Assembly (NCBI GenBank): GCA_036493475.1
Contig: DASXPS010000056.1
Coordinates: 1-64,000 of the forward strand
Direction: 5' to 3'
Source of the DNA: Sporichthyaceae bacterium
GTDB lineage: Bacteria; Actinomycetota; Actinomycetes; Sporichthyales; Sporichthyaceae
Length of the DNA: 64,000 bases
Part shown: piece by piece, positions 42,253-54,523 of the stretch
How positions within the stretch are numbered: the stretch's first letter is position 1
How the letters are laid out: every line of letters begins with the position of its first letter
Made by a program: the position numbers and the translations under genes
Notes under the pieces: generated by a model
Database searches by the model: none
The model's input: the letters and a program-made list of their open reading frames with translations, nothing else
What the model was told of the DNA's origin: nothing

Positions 42253-44864
42253 AGCACGTAGCTGTCCGGCGCCACGCTCGGCCCGGCCGGTGGTACCGCC
42301 ACCAGCCCGAGTTCGGCCGGCCCGGCCAGCAGGCGGTGCGCGGGCAGCACCCGGACGGTGTAGCCGAACGGCCCGGAACGGTCCAACGCGACGCTGCCCT
42401 CGTACCGCATTCGGCCGCCCTCGTAGGCCTGGGCCACGGACAGCGTCATGGTGCTGGTGTTGGTCAGCTGGTCGGCCTCGTCCACCCGACCGTGCACCAA
42501 CTGCACGTCGACGTCCGCCGGCTCGAGCTCACCGAGGGTGACGAAGGCCTGCACGGTCAACGCGTCACCGACTGACGCGCCGTCAGCCGCGCCGGTGGCC
42601 TCCACGTGCTCCACCCGCACCCCGGACCACCCCGCCCGCACCCGCGATTTCCAGATGGCCAGCTCGCGGGCCCCGGCCAGCTTGTCCTCGGCCAGTTCAC
42701 GGGAGGACCGGGCGGCCGGTGCGTACAGCTCGTTGACGTAGTCCCCGACCATCCTGGTGGCCAGCACCTTCGGCCCCAACGATCCGATGGTGTGCCGCAC
42801 CATCTCGATCCACCGGGCGGGCAGGCCCGTCGCGTCCCGCTCGTAGAACCGCGGCGCCACCGCGGTCTCGATGAGGTCGTAGAGGGCGTTGGACTCGAGT
42901 TCGTCGCGGTAGGCCGGGTCCTCGACGCCGGTGGCCGACGGGATCGCCCACCCGTTCTCCCCGTCGTACCACTCGTCCCACCAGCCGTCGAGCACGGACA
43001 GGTTCAGACAGCCGTTGAGCGCGGCCTTCATGCCGGACGTGCCACAGGCCTCCAGCGGCCGCAGCGGGTTGTTCAGCCACACGTCGCAGCCGGGGATCAT
43101 CTCCGCGGCCAGTCCCATGTCGTAGTCGGACAGGAACACGATGCGGTTGCGCACCGCCACGTCGTCGGTGAACCGCACGAGTTCCTGGATCAGTCGCTTG
43201 CCGCCGTCATCGGCCGGGTGCGCCTTGCCCGCGATCACGATCTGCACCGGGTGGTCCGGGTGGGTGAGCAGCTTGGCCAGCCGCGCCGGGTTGTGCAGCA
43301 TCAGCGTCAGGCGCTTGTAGGACGGCACCCGGCGCGCGAAGCCGATGGTGAGCACCTCCGGGTCCAGGGCGTTGGCGATCCAGCCCAGCTCGGCATCCGA
43401 CGCACCGCGGGCCAGCCACTGCGCGCGCAGCCGCCGGCGGACCGCCTCCACGAGCCGGCCGCGCAGCGTGCGGCCGACGTCGAACAGCGCTCGGGCGGGC
43501 ACCTCGTCGAGGCTGCCCCAGTCCTCCGCGGTGGCCACGAACGCCTTGCCCATGGTGCGCCGGGCCAACTCGAGGGTCTCCGGGGCGGTCCAGGTGGGGG
43601 CGTGCACGCCGTTGGTGATCGAGCTGATCGGCACCTCGTTGGCGTCGAAGCCCGGCCACAGCCCGCCGAACATGTGCCGGGAGACCTCCCCGTGCAACTT
43701 GGACACGCCGTTGGCGCGCTGGGCCAGCCGCAGGCCCATTACCGCCATGTTGAACACCGACGGGTCCCCGCCGGCGTAGGTCTCCGCACCCAGCGCGAGC
43801 ACCCGCTCCACCGGGATGGCCGGGCTGGCGTTGTCGCCGCCGAAGTACTGCGCGATCAGGTCCCGCGGGAAACGGTCGATGCCGGCCGGCACCGGGGTGT
43901 GCGTGGTGAACACGGTGCCCGCCCGGGCGGCCTCCAGCGCCGCCTCGAACGGCAGGCCGTCCTCCTCCGCGTACTCCCGAATGCGCTCGACGCCGAGGAA
44001 GCCGGCGTGGCCCTCGTTGGTGTGGAACACCTCCGGCGCCGGGGTGGCGGTCAGCCGGCAGTAGACGCGCAACGCGCGCACGCCGCCGATGCCGAGCAGC
44101 AGTTCCTGGTGCAGCCGGTGCTCGGTGCCGCCGCCGTAGAGACGGTCGGTGACCTCGCGCTCGAACGGCCCGTTCTCCTCCACATCGGAGTCGAGCAGCA
44201 GCAGCGGCACCCGACCCACCGCGGCCAGCCACACCTTGGCCACCAGCACCCGCGCGCCGGGCAGCGAGATGCGCACCCGCACGTGGGACCCGTCGTTCTC
44301 GCGCAGCGCCTCGATCGGCAGCTCGTAGGGGTCGAGGACCGGGTAGCGCTCCTGTTGCCAGCCTTCCCTGGACAGTGACTGGATGAAGTAGCCGTGCCGG
44401 TAGAGCAGCCCGACGCCGATGATCGGCACGCCGAGGTCGCTGGCCGCCTTCAGGTGATCACCGGCCAGGATGCCCAGGCCGCCGGAGTACTGCGGCAGCA
44501 CCGCGGTGATGCCGAATTCCGGGGAGAAGTAGGCGATCGCCCGGGGCAGGTCGCCGACCTCGGCGTCGGTGCGCTGGTACCAGCGGGGTTCGCTGCGGTA
44601 AGCGTCCAGGTCCCGTAGGGCCTCGGTCATCCGATCGAGGAACTCGTGATCCCGCGCCAGATCGACCAGGCGTTCCGCGGACACCGCGCCCAGCAGCTTG
44701 ACGGGGTCGTGTCCGACCTCGTCCCACACCTGTGGATCCACTGCGGCAAACACCGCTCGGGTGTCCTCGTGCCAGGACCACCGCAGGTTGGTCGCCAACT
44801 CGCCCAACGGACGCAACGGCGCGGGCAACGCCGTACGGACGGTGAAGCGGCGAATGGCTCTCAC
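42246..44864 (-). CDS. glgP: Alpha-glucan phosphorylase (GT35)
   Basis: Cleaves glycogen by phosphorolysis to glucose 1-phosphate. The 872-aa protein starts at the GTG (44864) with MRAIRRFTVRTALP, as streptomycete homologues do as I recall them; a start 19 codons earlier adds low-complexity residues. The phosphorylase region includes YFSPEFGI and NTNEGHAGF-like blocks, and the pyridoxal-phosphate Lys613 is in CGTSGMKAALNG. The gene is divergent from glgE with 84 bp between starts, so both may share regulatory DNA. Its stop overlaps a palindrome upstream of oppC. Confidence 0.95.
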   Translation of the reverse strand: MRAIRRFTVRTALPAPLRPLGELATNLRWSWHEDTRAVFAAVDPQVWDEVGHDPVKLLGAVSAERLVDLARDHEFLDRMTEALRDLDAYRSEPRWYQRTDAEVGDLPRAIAYFSPEFGITAVLPQYSGGLGILAGDHLKAASDLGVPIIGVGLLYRHGYFIQSLSREGWQQERYPVLDPYELPIEALRENDGSHVRVRISLPGARVLVAKVWLAAVGRVPLLLLDSDVEENGPFEREVTDRLYGGGTEHRLHQELLLGIGGVRALRVYCRLTATPAPEVFHTNEGHAGFLGVERIREYAEEDGLPFEAALEAARAGTVFTTHTPVPAGIDRFPRDLIAQYFGGDNASPAIPVERVLALGAETYAGGDPSVFNMAVMGLRLAQRANGVSKLHGEVSRHMFGGLWPGFDANEVPISSITNGVHAPTWTAPETLELARRTMGKAFVATAEDWGSLDEVPARALFDVGRTLRGRLVEAVRRRLRAQWLARGASDAELGWIANALDPEVLTIGFARRVPSYKRLTLMLHNPARLAKLLTHPDHPVQIVIAGKAHPADDGGKRLIQELVRFTDDVAVRNRIVFLSDYDMGLAAEMIPGCDVWLNNPLRPLEACGTSGMKAALNGCLNLSVLDGWWDEWYDGENGWAIPSATGVEDPAYRDELESNALYDLIETAVAPRFYERDATGLPARWIEMVRHTIGSLGPKVLATRMVGDYVNELYAPAARSSRELAEDKLAGARELAIWKSRVRAGWSGVRVEHVEATGAADGASVGDALTVQAFVTLGELEPADVDVQLVHGRVDEADQLTNTSTMTLSVAQAYEGGRMRYEGSVALDRSGPFGYTVRVLPAHRLLAGPAELGLVAVPPAGPSVAPDSYVLR

Positions 44865-44948
44865 AGCTCTCCCTCGTTCAGCCGACCCCTCCGTCGACCC
44901 TAATGGCCCGCTGGTTGACAACGGGACAGACGGGTACCTTCACAGCCG

Positions 44949-46925
44949 ATGAACGGACGTATTCCCATCACCGATGTGCAGCCGCAGGTGGATTGCGCCA
45001 CCCGGCCCGCGAAGGCTGTCGTCGACGAGGTCTTCGAGGTCCGCGCCACCGTCTTCCGGGAGGGCCACGACGCGGTCTCCGCCAACGTGGTGCTGCGCGA
45101 TCCGCGCGGCAAACCGGGCCCGCTGATCCCGATGCGGTTGCTGGCGCCGGGCACCGACCGCTGGGGGGCGGACATCTCCGCCGCGCGGCAGGGACGCTGG
45201 ACGTTCACGGTGGAGGCCTGGAGCGATCCGGTGGCCAGCTGGCAGCACGACGCGGGCATCAAGGTCAACAACGGCATGGACACCGAGCTGATGCTCGAGG
45301 AGGGCGCGCGGCTGTTCAGCCGCGCGGCGGAGGGGGTGCCCGCGGACGACGGGCGGGACGTGGTGCTGGACGCGGTGAGCGCGCTGCGCGACCGCAGCCG
45401 ACCCGCCCTGGTGCGGTTGGCCGCGGGCATGTCCCCGGAGCTGGCCGCGGTGCTGTCCAGGTACCCGGTACGCGACATGTTGACCGCGTCCAAGCGCTAT
45501 CCGCTGCAGGTGGAACGGCGTGCGGCGCTGTACTCCAGCTGGTATGAGTTCTTCCCGCGCAGTGAGGGCGCCACCCTGGACCCGCCGCGGTCCGGCACCT
45601 TCCGCACCGCCGCGGAACGTCTACCGGCGATCGCCGCCATGGGCTTCGACGTGGTGTACCTCCCGCCGATCCACCCAATCGGCCACGCCTATCGCAAGGG
45701 CGCGAACAACACCCTCACGCCGGGCCCGGACGACCCCGGGTCCCCGTGGGCGATCGGTTCGGAGGACGGCGGCCACGACGCGGTGCACCCCGACCTGGGC
45801 ACCCTGGAGGACTTCGACGCCTTCGTCGGCCGGGTTCGCGAGCTGGGCATGGAGATCGCGCTCGACCTCGCGCTGCAGTGCTCCCCGGACCACCCGTGGG
45901 TCAAGGAGCACCCGGAGTGGTTCACCACCCGCGCCGACGGCACCATCGCCTACGCGGAAAACCCACCGAAGAAGTACCAGGACATCTACCCGGTCAACTT
46001 CGACAACGACCCGGAGGGCCTGTTCGTCGAGGTGCTGCGCGTGCTGCGGCACTGGATGGACCACGGGGTGCGCGTCTTCCGGGTGGACAACCCGCACACC
46101 AAGCCGGTGATGTTCTGGGAGGAACTGCTCGGCGAGATCCGCAAGACCGACCCGGATGTGGTGTTCCTGGCCGAGGCGTTCACCCGTCCGGCGATGATGC
46201 GCGAGCTGGCCAAGGTCGGCTTCCAGCAGTCCTACACGTACTTCACCTGGCGTACCGAGAAGGCGGAACTGCAGGCCTATGCCGAGGAGTTGGCCGAGGA
46301 GACCGGCCACTTCATGCGCCCGAACTTCTTCGTCAACACCCCGGACATCCTGCACGCGTTCCTGCAGTACGGCGGCCCGCCCGCGTTCCGCATTCGGGCC
46401 GTACTGGCGGCCACCCTGTCCCCCGCCTGGGGGGTCTACTCCGGCTACGAGTTGTTCGAGCACGTCGCGGTGCGACCGGGCAGCGAGGAATATCTGGACT
46501 CGGAGAAGTACCAGTACCGCCCGCGCGACTGGGCCGCGGCGGAGGCCGAGGGTCGCAGCCTGGCGCCGTACCTGACCCTGCTCAACCGGGTGCGTCGCGA
46601 CCACCCGGCGCTGCAGCAACTGCGCGACATCACCTTCCACCCGGTCGACAACCCCGCGATGCTCGCGTACTCCAAGTCCGCACCCCTGCCCGGCAGCGGA
46701 CGGGACACGGTGTTCGTGGTGATCAACCTGGACCCGCACGGGGCGCGGGAGGCCATCCTCACCGTGAACCTGGCCGCACTGGGCATGGCCGAGGGTGATC
46801 GGTTCGTGGTTTCGGACGTGTTCACCGGGGCCAGTTACACCTGGGGCGATGCGAACTACGTCCGGCTGGATCCGTTCGTCGAGCCCGCCCACTTGCTGAC
46901 GGTCCATCCGATCGAGACGGGTTAG
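44949..46925 (+). CDS. glgE: Alpha-1,4-glucan:maltose-1-phosphate maltosyltransferase
   Basis: GH13_3 enzyme of 658 aa that extends alpha-1,4-glucan with maltose from maltose 1-phosphate. The N-terminal beta domain (about 1-110) is followed by a helical bundle and the barrel. The nucleophile Asp380 is in [10 protein letters not shown] and the acid/base Glu409 in FLAEAFTRP; the 29-residue spacing equals that in the characterised family. TTGACA at 44915-44920 may be part of its promoter, but no well-spaced -10 was found. It begins the glgE-treS-pep2-glgB operon, with only 4 bp to treS. Confidence 0.97.
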   Translation: MNGRIPITDVQPQVDCATRPAKAVVDEVFEVRATVFREGHDAVSANVVLRDPRGKPGPLIPMRLLAPGTDRWGADISAARQGRWTFTVEAWSDPVASWQHDAGIKVNNGMDTELMLEEGARLFSRAAEGVPADDGRDVVLDAVSALRDRSRPALVRLAAGMSPELAAVLSRYPVRDMLTASKRYPLQVERRAALYSSWYEFFPRSEGATLDPPRSGTFRTAAERLPAIAAMGFDVVYLPPIHPIGHAYRKGANNTLTPGPDDPGSPWAIGSEDGGHDAVHPDLGTLEDFDAFVGRVRELGMEIALDLALQCSPDHPWVKEHPEWFTTRADGTIAYAENPPKKYQDIYPVNFDNDPEGLFVEVLRVLRHWMDHGVRVFRVDNPHTKPVMFWEELLGEIRKTDPDVVFLAEAFTRPAMMRELAKVGFQQSYTYFTWRTEKAELQAYAEELAEETGHFMRPNFFVNTPDILHAFLQYGGPPAFRIRAVLAATLSPAWGVYSGYELFEHVAVRPGSEEYLDSEKYQYRPRDWAAAEAEGRSLAPYLTLLNRVRRDHPALQQLRDITFHPVDNPAMLAYSKSAPLPGSGRDTVFVVINLDPHGAREAILTVNLAALGMAEGDRFVVSDVFTGASYTWGDANYVRLDPFVEPAHLLTVHPIETG

Positions 46926-46929
46926 CCAG

Positions 46930-48663
<1,734 letters not shown>

Positions 48664-48678
48664 TCCTCGCGATGCTGG

Positions 48679-48745
48679 TCAACCCGCTTCAATCGGCTCG
48701 GCAGCGAGAGTGAAAGCGTGCTCTCGCTGCGCTCGCCTCAATCGC
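48679..48745. repeat. Dispersed intergenic repeat, copy 3, with 10-bp hairpin
   Basis: TCAACCCGCTTCAATCGGCTCGG and GCTCGCCTCAATCGC flank a perfect 10-bp inverted repeat (GCAGCGAGAG at 48701-48710 with CTCTCGCTGC at 48721-48730, 10-base loop). The flanks are the inverse of those in the repeat at 2282-2370. It separates treS from pep2 and may weaken or modulate read-through. Confidence 0.6.
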
Positions 48746-48780
48746 GGGTAAGGGCTCCTCCGGGGGGTAAAAGCCGAAGC

Positions 48781-50199
48781 ATGACCCCCGAAGTGATGAT
48801 GCCCTGGCTGAGCGGACGGCGATGGTTCGCCGGCAAAGGACGGCAGGTCAGCGACGTGACCCTGGCCGCGTCCGGCTGGCTGCAGGACAATCCGCCCGTG
48901 CGCATCGAGTTCGTCACGGTGCGCTACGCCGACGCCGAGGGCGAGGAGGCCCCGCAGGACACCTACCAGGTTCCGGTGGTCTACCGCCGCGAGCCGCTGG
49001 AAAGCCTGGGCCATGCGCTGATCGGGCAGACCGAGCTGGCGGAGCACGGCGACGGGCCATGGTGGGTCTACGACGCGCTGTACGACAAGGAAGTCACCGG
49101 CCTGTGGCCGACGGGCATGCGCGAGGACCGCGACACCGAGGGCATGGCGTTCCGCCACGAACCCGCCAACGCAACCCCGGACACCCCGGCAGAGGCGAAC
49201 GTGTTGTCCGGTGAGCAGTCCAACACCTCGCTGGTGTTCGGCGACGCGATGATCCTCAAGGTGTTCCGTCGGCTCGCCGACGGCCCGAACCCGGACGTGG
49301 AGTTGCACCACGCGCTCGCCGAGGCGGGCAACAGCCGGGTGGCCGCGCTGCTCGGCTGGGTGGAGGGCGAGTGGCCGAACGGGCAGCGCCCGCACCACGG
49401 CACGCTGGCCATCGCGAGTGAATTCCTGACCTCGGCCACGGCCGGCTGGGACGCCGCCCTGACCAGCGTGCGTGACCTGTACGCACAGCCGGACGGGGTG
49501 AGCGCGGACGATGCGGGCGGGGATTTCGCCGGGGAGTCCTGCCGACTGGGTGAGGCCACCGCGGAGGTGCACGCCGATCTGGCCCGCATGCTCGGTGACG
49601 CCGAATTGGACCAGCCCGCGCGCGCCGACCTGGCCGCGGAGATGTCCGCACGATTGGCCGCGGCGTGCGTGGTGGTGCCCGAACTGGATCCCTATCGCAC
49701 GCACATGACCGCGGTGTACGCCCGACTCGCGAGCTTCACCGGTCCGCTGCGCAAGCAACGCGTGCACGGCGACCTGCATCTGGGTCAGGTAATGCGCAGC
49801 GCAACGGGTTGGCGGATCCTCGACTTCGAGGGTGAGCCGGCCCGGCCGATGGCGGCCCGACGGGGCATGGACTGTCCACTCAAGGACGTCGCGGGGATGA
49901 TCCGTTCCTTCGACTATGCGGCCCGTCACCTGTTGCCCGGCGCCCCGAACACCGCGGCGTCCCGGGCCACCGAATGGGCCGAACGCAACCAACAGGCCTA
50001 CCTGGAGGGCTACGCACGCACCATCGGCGCCGCCCCGGAAGCCGACCCGCTGCTCGCGTTTGTGCTGGACAAGGCCTGCTATGAGGTGTTGTACGAAGCA
50101 CGCAACCGGCCCGACTGGCTGAACGTGCCGTTGTCCGCAATCGAGGGCTTGCTCGCCACCGCTTCTCCAGGCGCCCACCCGGGAGGATATTCCTCGTGA
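48781..50199 (+). CDS. pep2: Maltokinase
   Basis: ATP-dependent maltose kinase (also mak) making maltose 1-phosphate for GlgE. The 472-aa protein starts [20 protein letters not shown] at the ATG at 48781; the longer frame runs into repeat DNA. The kinase-like core has the catalytic HGD with Asp331 ([10 protein letters not shown]) and the metal-binding Asp348 ([10 protein letters not shown]). Its stop overlaps the glgB start (GTGA), so these two proteins are translationally coupled. Confidence 0.95.
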   Translation: MTPEVMMPWLSGRRWFAGKGRQVSDVTLAASGWLQDNPPVRIEFVTVRYADAEGEEAPQDTYQVPVVYRREPLESLGHALIGQTELAEHGDGPWWVYDALYDKEVTGLWPTGMREDRDTEGMAFRHEPANATPDTPAEANVLSGEQSNTSLVFGDAMILKVFRRLADGPNPDVELHHALAEAGNSRVAALLGWVEGEWPNGQRPHHGTLAIASEFLTSATAGWDAALTSVRDLYAQPDGVSADDAGGDFAGESCRLGEATAEVHADLARMLGDAELDQPARADLAAEMSARLAAACVVVPELDPYRTHMTAVYARLASFTGPLRKQRVHGDLHLGQVMRSATGWRILDFEGEPARPMAARRGMDCPLKDVAGMIRSFDYAARHLLPGAPNTAASRATEWAERNQQAYLEGYARTIGAAPEADPLLAFVLDKACYEVLYEARNRPDWLNVPLSAIEGLLATASPGAHPGGYSS

Positions 50200-52388
50200 C
50201 CACCACGCCCCATCTCGCGCGCACCGCTCCAGTGGGTGCCGACGAACTCGCGCGCCTGGTCGCCGGCGCGCACCACGACCCGCACTCGGTCCTCGGCGCG
50301 CATCCGCACGCCGGGGCGGTCACCATCCGGGCGCTGCGCCCATTCGCCCGAGAGATCAACGCGCTGGTCGGCAACGAGCGGTATCCCCTGGTACACGAGT
50401 ACGAGGGCGTCTTCGTCGGGCTCGTCCCCGGCGAGACCGTGCCGGACTACCGCCTGGAGGTGATCTACGAGGGCGACACCTGGGTGGTCGACGACCCGTA
50501 CCGGTTCCTGCCCACGCTGGGCGAAATCGACCGGCATCTGATCGCCGAGGGACGGCACGAGCAGCTGTGGGACGTGCTGGGCGCGCACGTCCGTCGGTAT
50601 GACGCGCCGTCAGGACCCATCGTCGGCACGTCGTTCGCCGTCTGGGCGCCGAATGCCCGCGGGGTGCGGGTGGTCGGCGAACTCAACTATTGGGACGGTC
50701 GCGCGCACCCGATGCGCACGTTGGGCTCCACCGGGGTGTGGGAGCTGTTCGTGCCGGGCATCGGCAACGGCTCCTGCTACAAGTTCGAGATCCTCGGCCC
50801 GGACGGCCGGTGGCGGCAGAAGGCCGACCCGTTGGCCTTCGCCACCGAGGTGCCACCGAAGACCGCGTCGCGGGTGTATGAGTCGCGCTACGTGTGGAAC
50901 GACGAGGAGTGGATGACCCGGCGTACGCAACACGCGCCCGAAACGGGCCCGATGAGCGTGTACGAGGTGCACCTGGGCTCCTGGCGGGCCGGGCTGTCCT
51001 ATACCGACCTGGCCGACCAACTCGTCGCGCATGTGCGCGAGCTCGGCTTCACCCACGTGGAGTTCCTCCCGGTGGCCGAGCACCCCTTCGGCGGCTCGTG
51101 GGGATATCAGGTCTCCTCGTACTTCGCGCCCACCGCGCGTTTCGGCGACCCGGACGACTTCCGGCTGCTGGTGGACCGGCTGCATCAGGCCGGCGTCGGC
51201 GTCATCGTCGACTGGGTACCCGCGCACTTCCCCAAGGACGAGTGGGCGCTGGCCGACTTCGACGGCACCGATCTCTACGAGCACCCCGACCCCCGTCGCG
51301 GGGAGCAGCCCGACTGGGGCACGTTGGTGTTCAACTACGGGCGCACCGAGGTTCGCAACTTCCTGGTCGCCAACGCCTGCTACTGGCTCGAGGAGTTCCA
51401 CATCGACGGGCTGCGGGTCGATGCCGTGGCCTCGATGCTCTACCTGGATTACTCCCGCGAGGAAGGTCAGTGGACGCCGAACAAGTACGGCGGCCGGGAG
51501 AACCTGGAGGCGGTCTCGTTCCTGCAGGAGATGAACGCGACGGTCTACAAGCGGGTGCCCGGCGCGTTCACCGTGGCCGAGGAATCCACCGCGTGGCCGG
51601 GCGTCACCCGGCCCACGCATCTGGGCGGGTTGGGCTTCGGCTTCAAGTGGAACATGGGCTGGATGCACGACTCGTTGGCCTACATCCGCCAGGACCCGGT
51701 GCACCGCAGCTACCACCACCACGAGATGACGTTCTCGATGATGTACGCGTGGTCGGAGAACTACGTGTTGCCGATCTCGCACGACGAGGTGGTGCACGGC
51801 AAGGGCTCGATGTTCGGCAAGATGCCCGGCGACCGCTGGCAGAAGCTGGCCAATCTGCGTGCCTACCTGGCCTTCATGTGGGCCCACCCCGGCAAGCAAT
51901 TGGTGTTCATGGGTGCGGAGCTGGGCCAGGAATCGGAGTGGTCGGAATCCCGCTCGCTGGACTGGTGGTTGCTCGAGCATCCCGATCACGCCGGCGTGCA
52001 ACAACTGGTCGGTGACCTGAACGCGGTCTACCGGGACACCCCGGCGATGTGGCAGTTGGACGTCTCGCCGGACGGCTTCGCCTGGATCGACGCGAACGAC
52101 TCGAACAGCAATGTGTTCTCGTTCCTGCGCTACGGCGCGGACGGCTCGGTGCTGGCCAGCGTGTCGAACTTCGCCAACATGGTGCACTCCAACTACCGAC
52201 TCGGCCTGCCCCAGCCGGGCCGCTGGGCCGAGGTGCTGAACACCGACGCCACCGGTTATGCCGGCAGCGGGGTGGGCAACCTCGGTGGGGTGGGCGCGGT
52301 TGCCGAGCCGTGGCATGGGCTGCCCACCTCGACCAGGCTCACCCTGCCGCCGCTGGGCACCATCTGGTTGCGGTACGTACCGGGCTGA
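50196..52388 (+). CDS. glgB: 1,4-alpha-glucan branching enzyme
   Basis: GH13_9 enzyme of 730 aa that makes alpha-1,6 branches. N-terminal CBM48 domains are followed by the catalytic barrel with nucleophile Asp409 ([17 protein letters not shown]), acid/base Glu462 ([11 protein letters not shown]) and [12 protein letters not shown] for the third acid. The start is GTG in a GTGA overlap with pep2. It closes the glgE cluster; the gap to the glycosyltransferase gene downstream is 89 bp and holds no clear terminator. Confidence 0.97.
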   Translation: MTTTPHLARTAPVGADELARLVAGAHHDPHSVLGAHPHAGAVTIRALRPFAREINALVGNERYPLVHEYEGVFVGLVPGETVPDYRLEVIYEGDTWVVDDPYRFLPTLGEIDRHLIAEGRHEQLWDVLGAHVRRYDAPSGPIVGTSFAVWAPNARGVRVVGELNYWDGRAHPMRTLGSTGVWELFVPGIGNGSCYKFEILGPDGRWRQKADPLAFATEVPPKTASRVYESRYVWNDEEWMTRRTQHAPETGPMSVYEVHLGSWRAGLSYTDLADQLVAHVRELGFTHVEFLPVAEHPFGGSWGYQVSSYFAPTARFGDPDDFRLLVDRLHQAGVGVIVDWVPAHFPKDEWALADFDGTDLYEHPDPRRGEQPDWGTLVFNYGRTEVRNFLVANACYWLEEFHIDGLRVDAVASMLYLDYSREEGQWTPNKYGGRENLEAVSFLQEMNATVYKRVPGAFTVAEESTAWPGVTRPTHLGGLGFGFKWNMGWMHDSLAYIRQDPVHRSYHHHEMTFSMMYAWSENYVLPISHDEVVHGKGSMFGKMPGDRWQKLANLRAYLAFMWAHPGKQLVFMGAELGQESEWSESRSLDWWLLEHPDHAGVQQLVGDLNAVYRDTPAMWQLDVSPDGFAWIDANDSNSNVFSFLRYGADGSVLASVSNFANMVHSNYRLGLPQPGRWAEVLNTDATGYAGSGVGNLGGVGAVAEPWHGLPTSTRLTLPPLGTIWLRYVPG

Positions 52389-52477
52389 CGGCCCTTCCCC
52401 CGGACGGCGGAAGCACGTTTCGTCGCGACTGTCCGATTTGTACGGTCGGCAGGAGCGTCGGAATCAGGGGGGACGTC

Positions 52478-53605
52478 ATGACCTCGGTCGGCCTGTGCAT
52501 GATCGTCAAAAATGAGGCACACGTGATCGAGCGTTGCTTGGGCTCGGTGCGCACGTTCGTCGATCACTGGACCATCGTTGACACCGGCTCCACCGATGGC
52601 ACGCAAGAGTTGATCCGCGCACTGCTCGGTGACACCCCGGGTCACCTGCACGAGCGCCCGTGGCGCGACTTCGGGCACAACCGGTCCGAGGCGTTGGCCC
52701 TGGCCCGGCCGCATGCCGACTACAGCTTCGTGATCGACGCCGACGAAGTGCTCGAGGCGCCCACCGGTTTTGGCTGGCCCGACCTCACCGCGGACGCGGT
52801 CCACCTCCAGCACCGCACCGGTGCGACGACCTACCGCCGGGCGAGCCTGGTGGCCAACCGCCTGGCATGGCTCTATCGCGGCGTGCTGCACGAGTACCTC
52901 GAAGTGCCCGGCGTGGCGACCGCCTCGACGTACCTGGACGGGCCGGTGGTCTCGGGGCTTTTCGACGGAGGCCGCAGTCAGGGCGTGAGCCCCGCCGAGA
53001 AGTACGCCCGCGACGCCCTGGTGCTCGAGGCGGCGCTGGCCGCCGAGCCCGACAACGCCCGCTACCAGTACTACCTGGCCCGCAGCTATCGGGACAGCGG
53101 GCAGCTCACCAAGGCCCTCGAGGCGTTTCGTCGGCGCGCGATCATGGGTGGCTTCGACGAGGAGGTGGCCGACTCGCTGTTCGAGGTGGCCCGTCACCTC
53201 GAAACCCTGCAGGCCGACCCCGACGAGATCGTGGTGGCCTACCTGAAGGCCTGGGAGCATCGTCCCAGCCGCGCGGAGGCGTTGACGGAGCTTGCCCGCC
53301 ACGCCCGGGAGGCCAAGCGGTTCCCACTGGCTCGTCTCGTCGCGCAACAGGCGATGCGACTCCCGCGTCCGGCAGGCGACCTGCTCTGGGTGCAGGAGGA
53401 CGTGTACTCCTGGCGCAGCGAGGACGAATTTGCGGTTGCGTCGTACTGGACGGGGCACTACGCGGAGTCGGCTGCGGCCTGCCGCCACCTGCTCGCCGGC
53501 GACCAGCTGCCCGCGGAGCAGCGGGCCCGAGTCGTCGCGAATCTCGATTTCGCGCAGAGTCGCTGCCCGGCGGAGCCCGGGCTGCTGCCGGCGCAACGCG
53601 CCTGA
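52478..53605 (+). CDS. GT2-family glycosyltransferase with C-terminal TPR-like repeats
   Basis: 375 aa. The GT-A start is MTSVGLCMIVKNEAHVIERC, then VDTGSTDGT at 34-42 and the metal-binding VIDADE with DAD at 87-89. From about 180 there are TPR-like helices (ARYQYYLARSYRDSGQLTKA). This arrangement is common in SunS-type and other peptide or cell-surface glycosyltransferases. The ATG at 52478 follows AGGGGGG. It is the first gene of the locus that holds a putative oxygenase, a collagen-like protein and a second glycosyltransferase; a role in modifying the collagen-like protein is inferred. Confidence 0.88.
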   Translation: MTSVGLCMIVKNEAHVIERCLGSVRTFVDHWTIVDTGSTDGTQELIRALLGDTPGHLHERPWRDFGHNRSEALALARPHADYSFVIDADEVLEAPTGFGWPDLTADAVHLQHRTGATTYRRASLVANRLAWLYRGVLHEYLEVPGVATASTYLDGPVVSGLFDGGRSQGVSPAEKYARDALVLEAALAAEPDNARYQYYLARSYRDSGQLTKALEAFRRRAIMGGFDEEVADSLFEVARHLETLQADPDEIVVAYLKAWEHRPSRAEALTELARHAREAKRFPLARLVAQQAMRLPRPAGDLLWVQEDVYSWRSEDEFAVASYWTGHYAESAAACRHLLAGDQLPAEQRARVVANLDFAQSRCPAEPGLLPAQRA

Positions 53606-53617
53606 TGCCACGTCCGC

Positions 53618-54421
53618 TCAGACGTCGAAGAAGAACAACTGCACGAGCCGGGACGCATCGGCAGGCTCCCGGAACCCCTCGTACGACGAGGCCGAATGGA
53701 TCAGGCTGGCGTCCCAGACGACCAGCCGGTTGTAGACCGCGCCCACCGCCTCGACAAGTTCCCAGTTGTCCGGGTGCTCGAGGTTGTAGGCCTCGTAAAC
53801 CGCAGCCTCGGCATCCGCGATCGCCTCGGTCGTGCCCAGCCGGCGCGTCTCGAGCGGATGGGTGGGACGACGCCGGCACCCGTGGGTGCGGTCGCGCCAA
53901 AAGCTGGTCCCGCTGCCCAGCGGTGCATCCGGCGTCAGATAAATCGCGGCCGCGTAGCTCTGGCTGTCGTGATGCCACACCAGCGGGTCGGCGTGGCCGG
54001 TCTGCTGAAAGCAGCCGTTGGCGTTGTGCCCGAGCCACTCGGTAACCGCGGTGCCGAGCAGCCGACCGAACTCTTCGCGCAGTCCTGGCCAGAGAAATCG
54101 TTGGTCCGATCGCAGGCCTTTGAAGTACGCCGGGTTGGACTGATAGCGCTGGGCCAGAGCCAACGCGCGGATTTCGTCGGGGTTCTGGAGAAAATCGTCC
54201 ACCACCAGCAGGTGCGGCACCCGCCGGTGAAAGGGATCGGTGGCCCGGTCCGACTCCTGGTGGGCATCAAGGATCTGCCGGGGTATCCACATGGGCAGGC
54301 GCGCCTCACCGTTCTCGATCAGGTATCCGGGCCGACCGGCCCGCTCACCGACCTCCCGGACGACACTGCGCTGCCCGGCGAAGGTCACCGTCTGACCCAA
54401 CGCGAACGCCCTGTCCGTCAT
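53618..54421 (-). CDS. Putative Fe(II)/2-oxoglutarate-dependent oxygenase (DUF6445-like)
   Basis: 267 aa. The iron triad can be read as His150-x-Asp152 (VWHHDSQ) and His242 (LIHSAS), with Arg258 (SRLVQLFFF) placed to bind 2-oxoglutarate. The strand AAAIYLTPDAPLGSGTSFW between them is typical of the prolyl-4-hydroxylase-like fold. The N-terminal ~55 residues look like a small beta domain. I place it near DUF6445 from memory; confirmation needs a profile search. The gene is transcribed after the collagen-like gene (102 bp away), and it is convergent with the first glycosyltransferase. Its substrate is unknown; that protein is the nearest candidate. Confidence 0.72.
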   Translation of the reverse strand: MTDRAFALGQTVTFAGQRSVVREVGERAGRPGYLIENGEARLPMWIPRQILDAHQESDRATDPFHRRVPHLLVVDDFLQNPDEIRALALAQRYQSNPAYFKGLRSDQRFLWPGLREEFGRLLGTAVTEWLGHNANGCFQQTGHADPLVWHHDSQSYAAAIYLTPDAPLGSGTSFWRDRTHGCRRRPTHPLETRRLGTTEAIADAEAAVYEAYNLEHPDNWELVEAVGAVYNRLVVWDASLIHSASSYEGFREPADASRLVQLFFFDV

Positions 54422-54523
54422 CGTCGCCCCACCCGATCAACCCGCGCGATCCCGGACAAACGTTACGCGTTGGCCGGCACCGGCCGCGGCCATTGCTCCG
54501 TCCGGACGATGGCTGACGGTCCG

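Noticed and set aside
44915-44940. Full promoter for glgE
   Set aside because: TTGACA is present, but the best -10 (TACCTT) is only 14 bases away, which is too short; no convincing pair was found.
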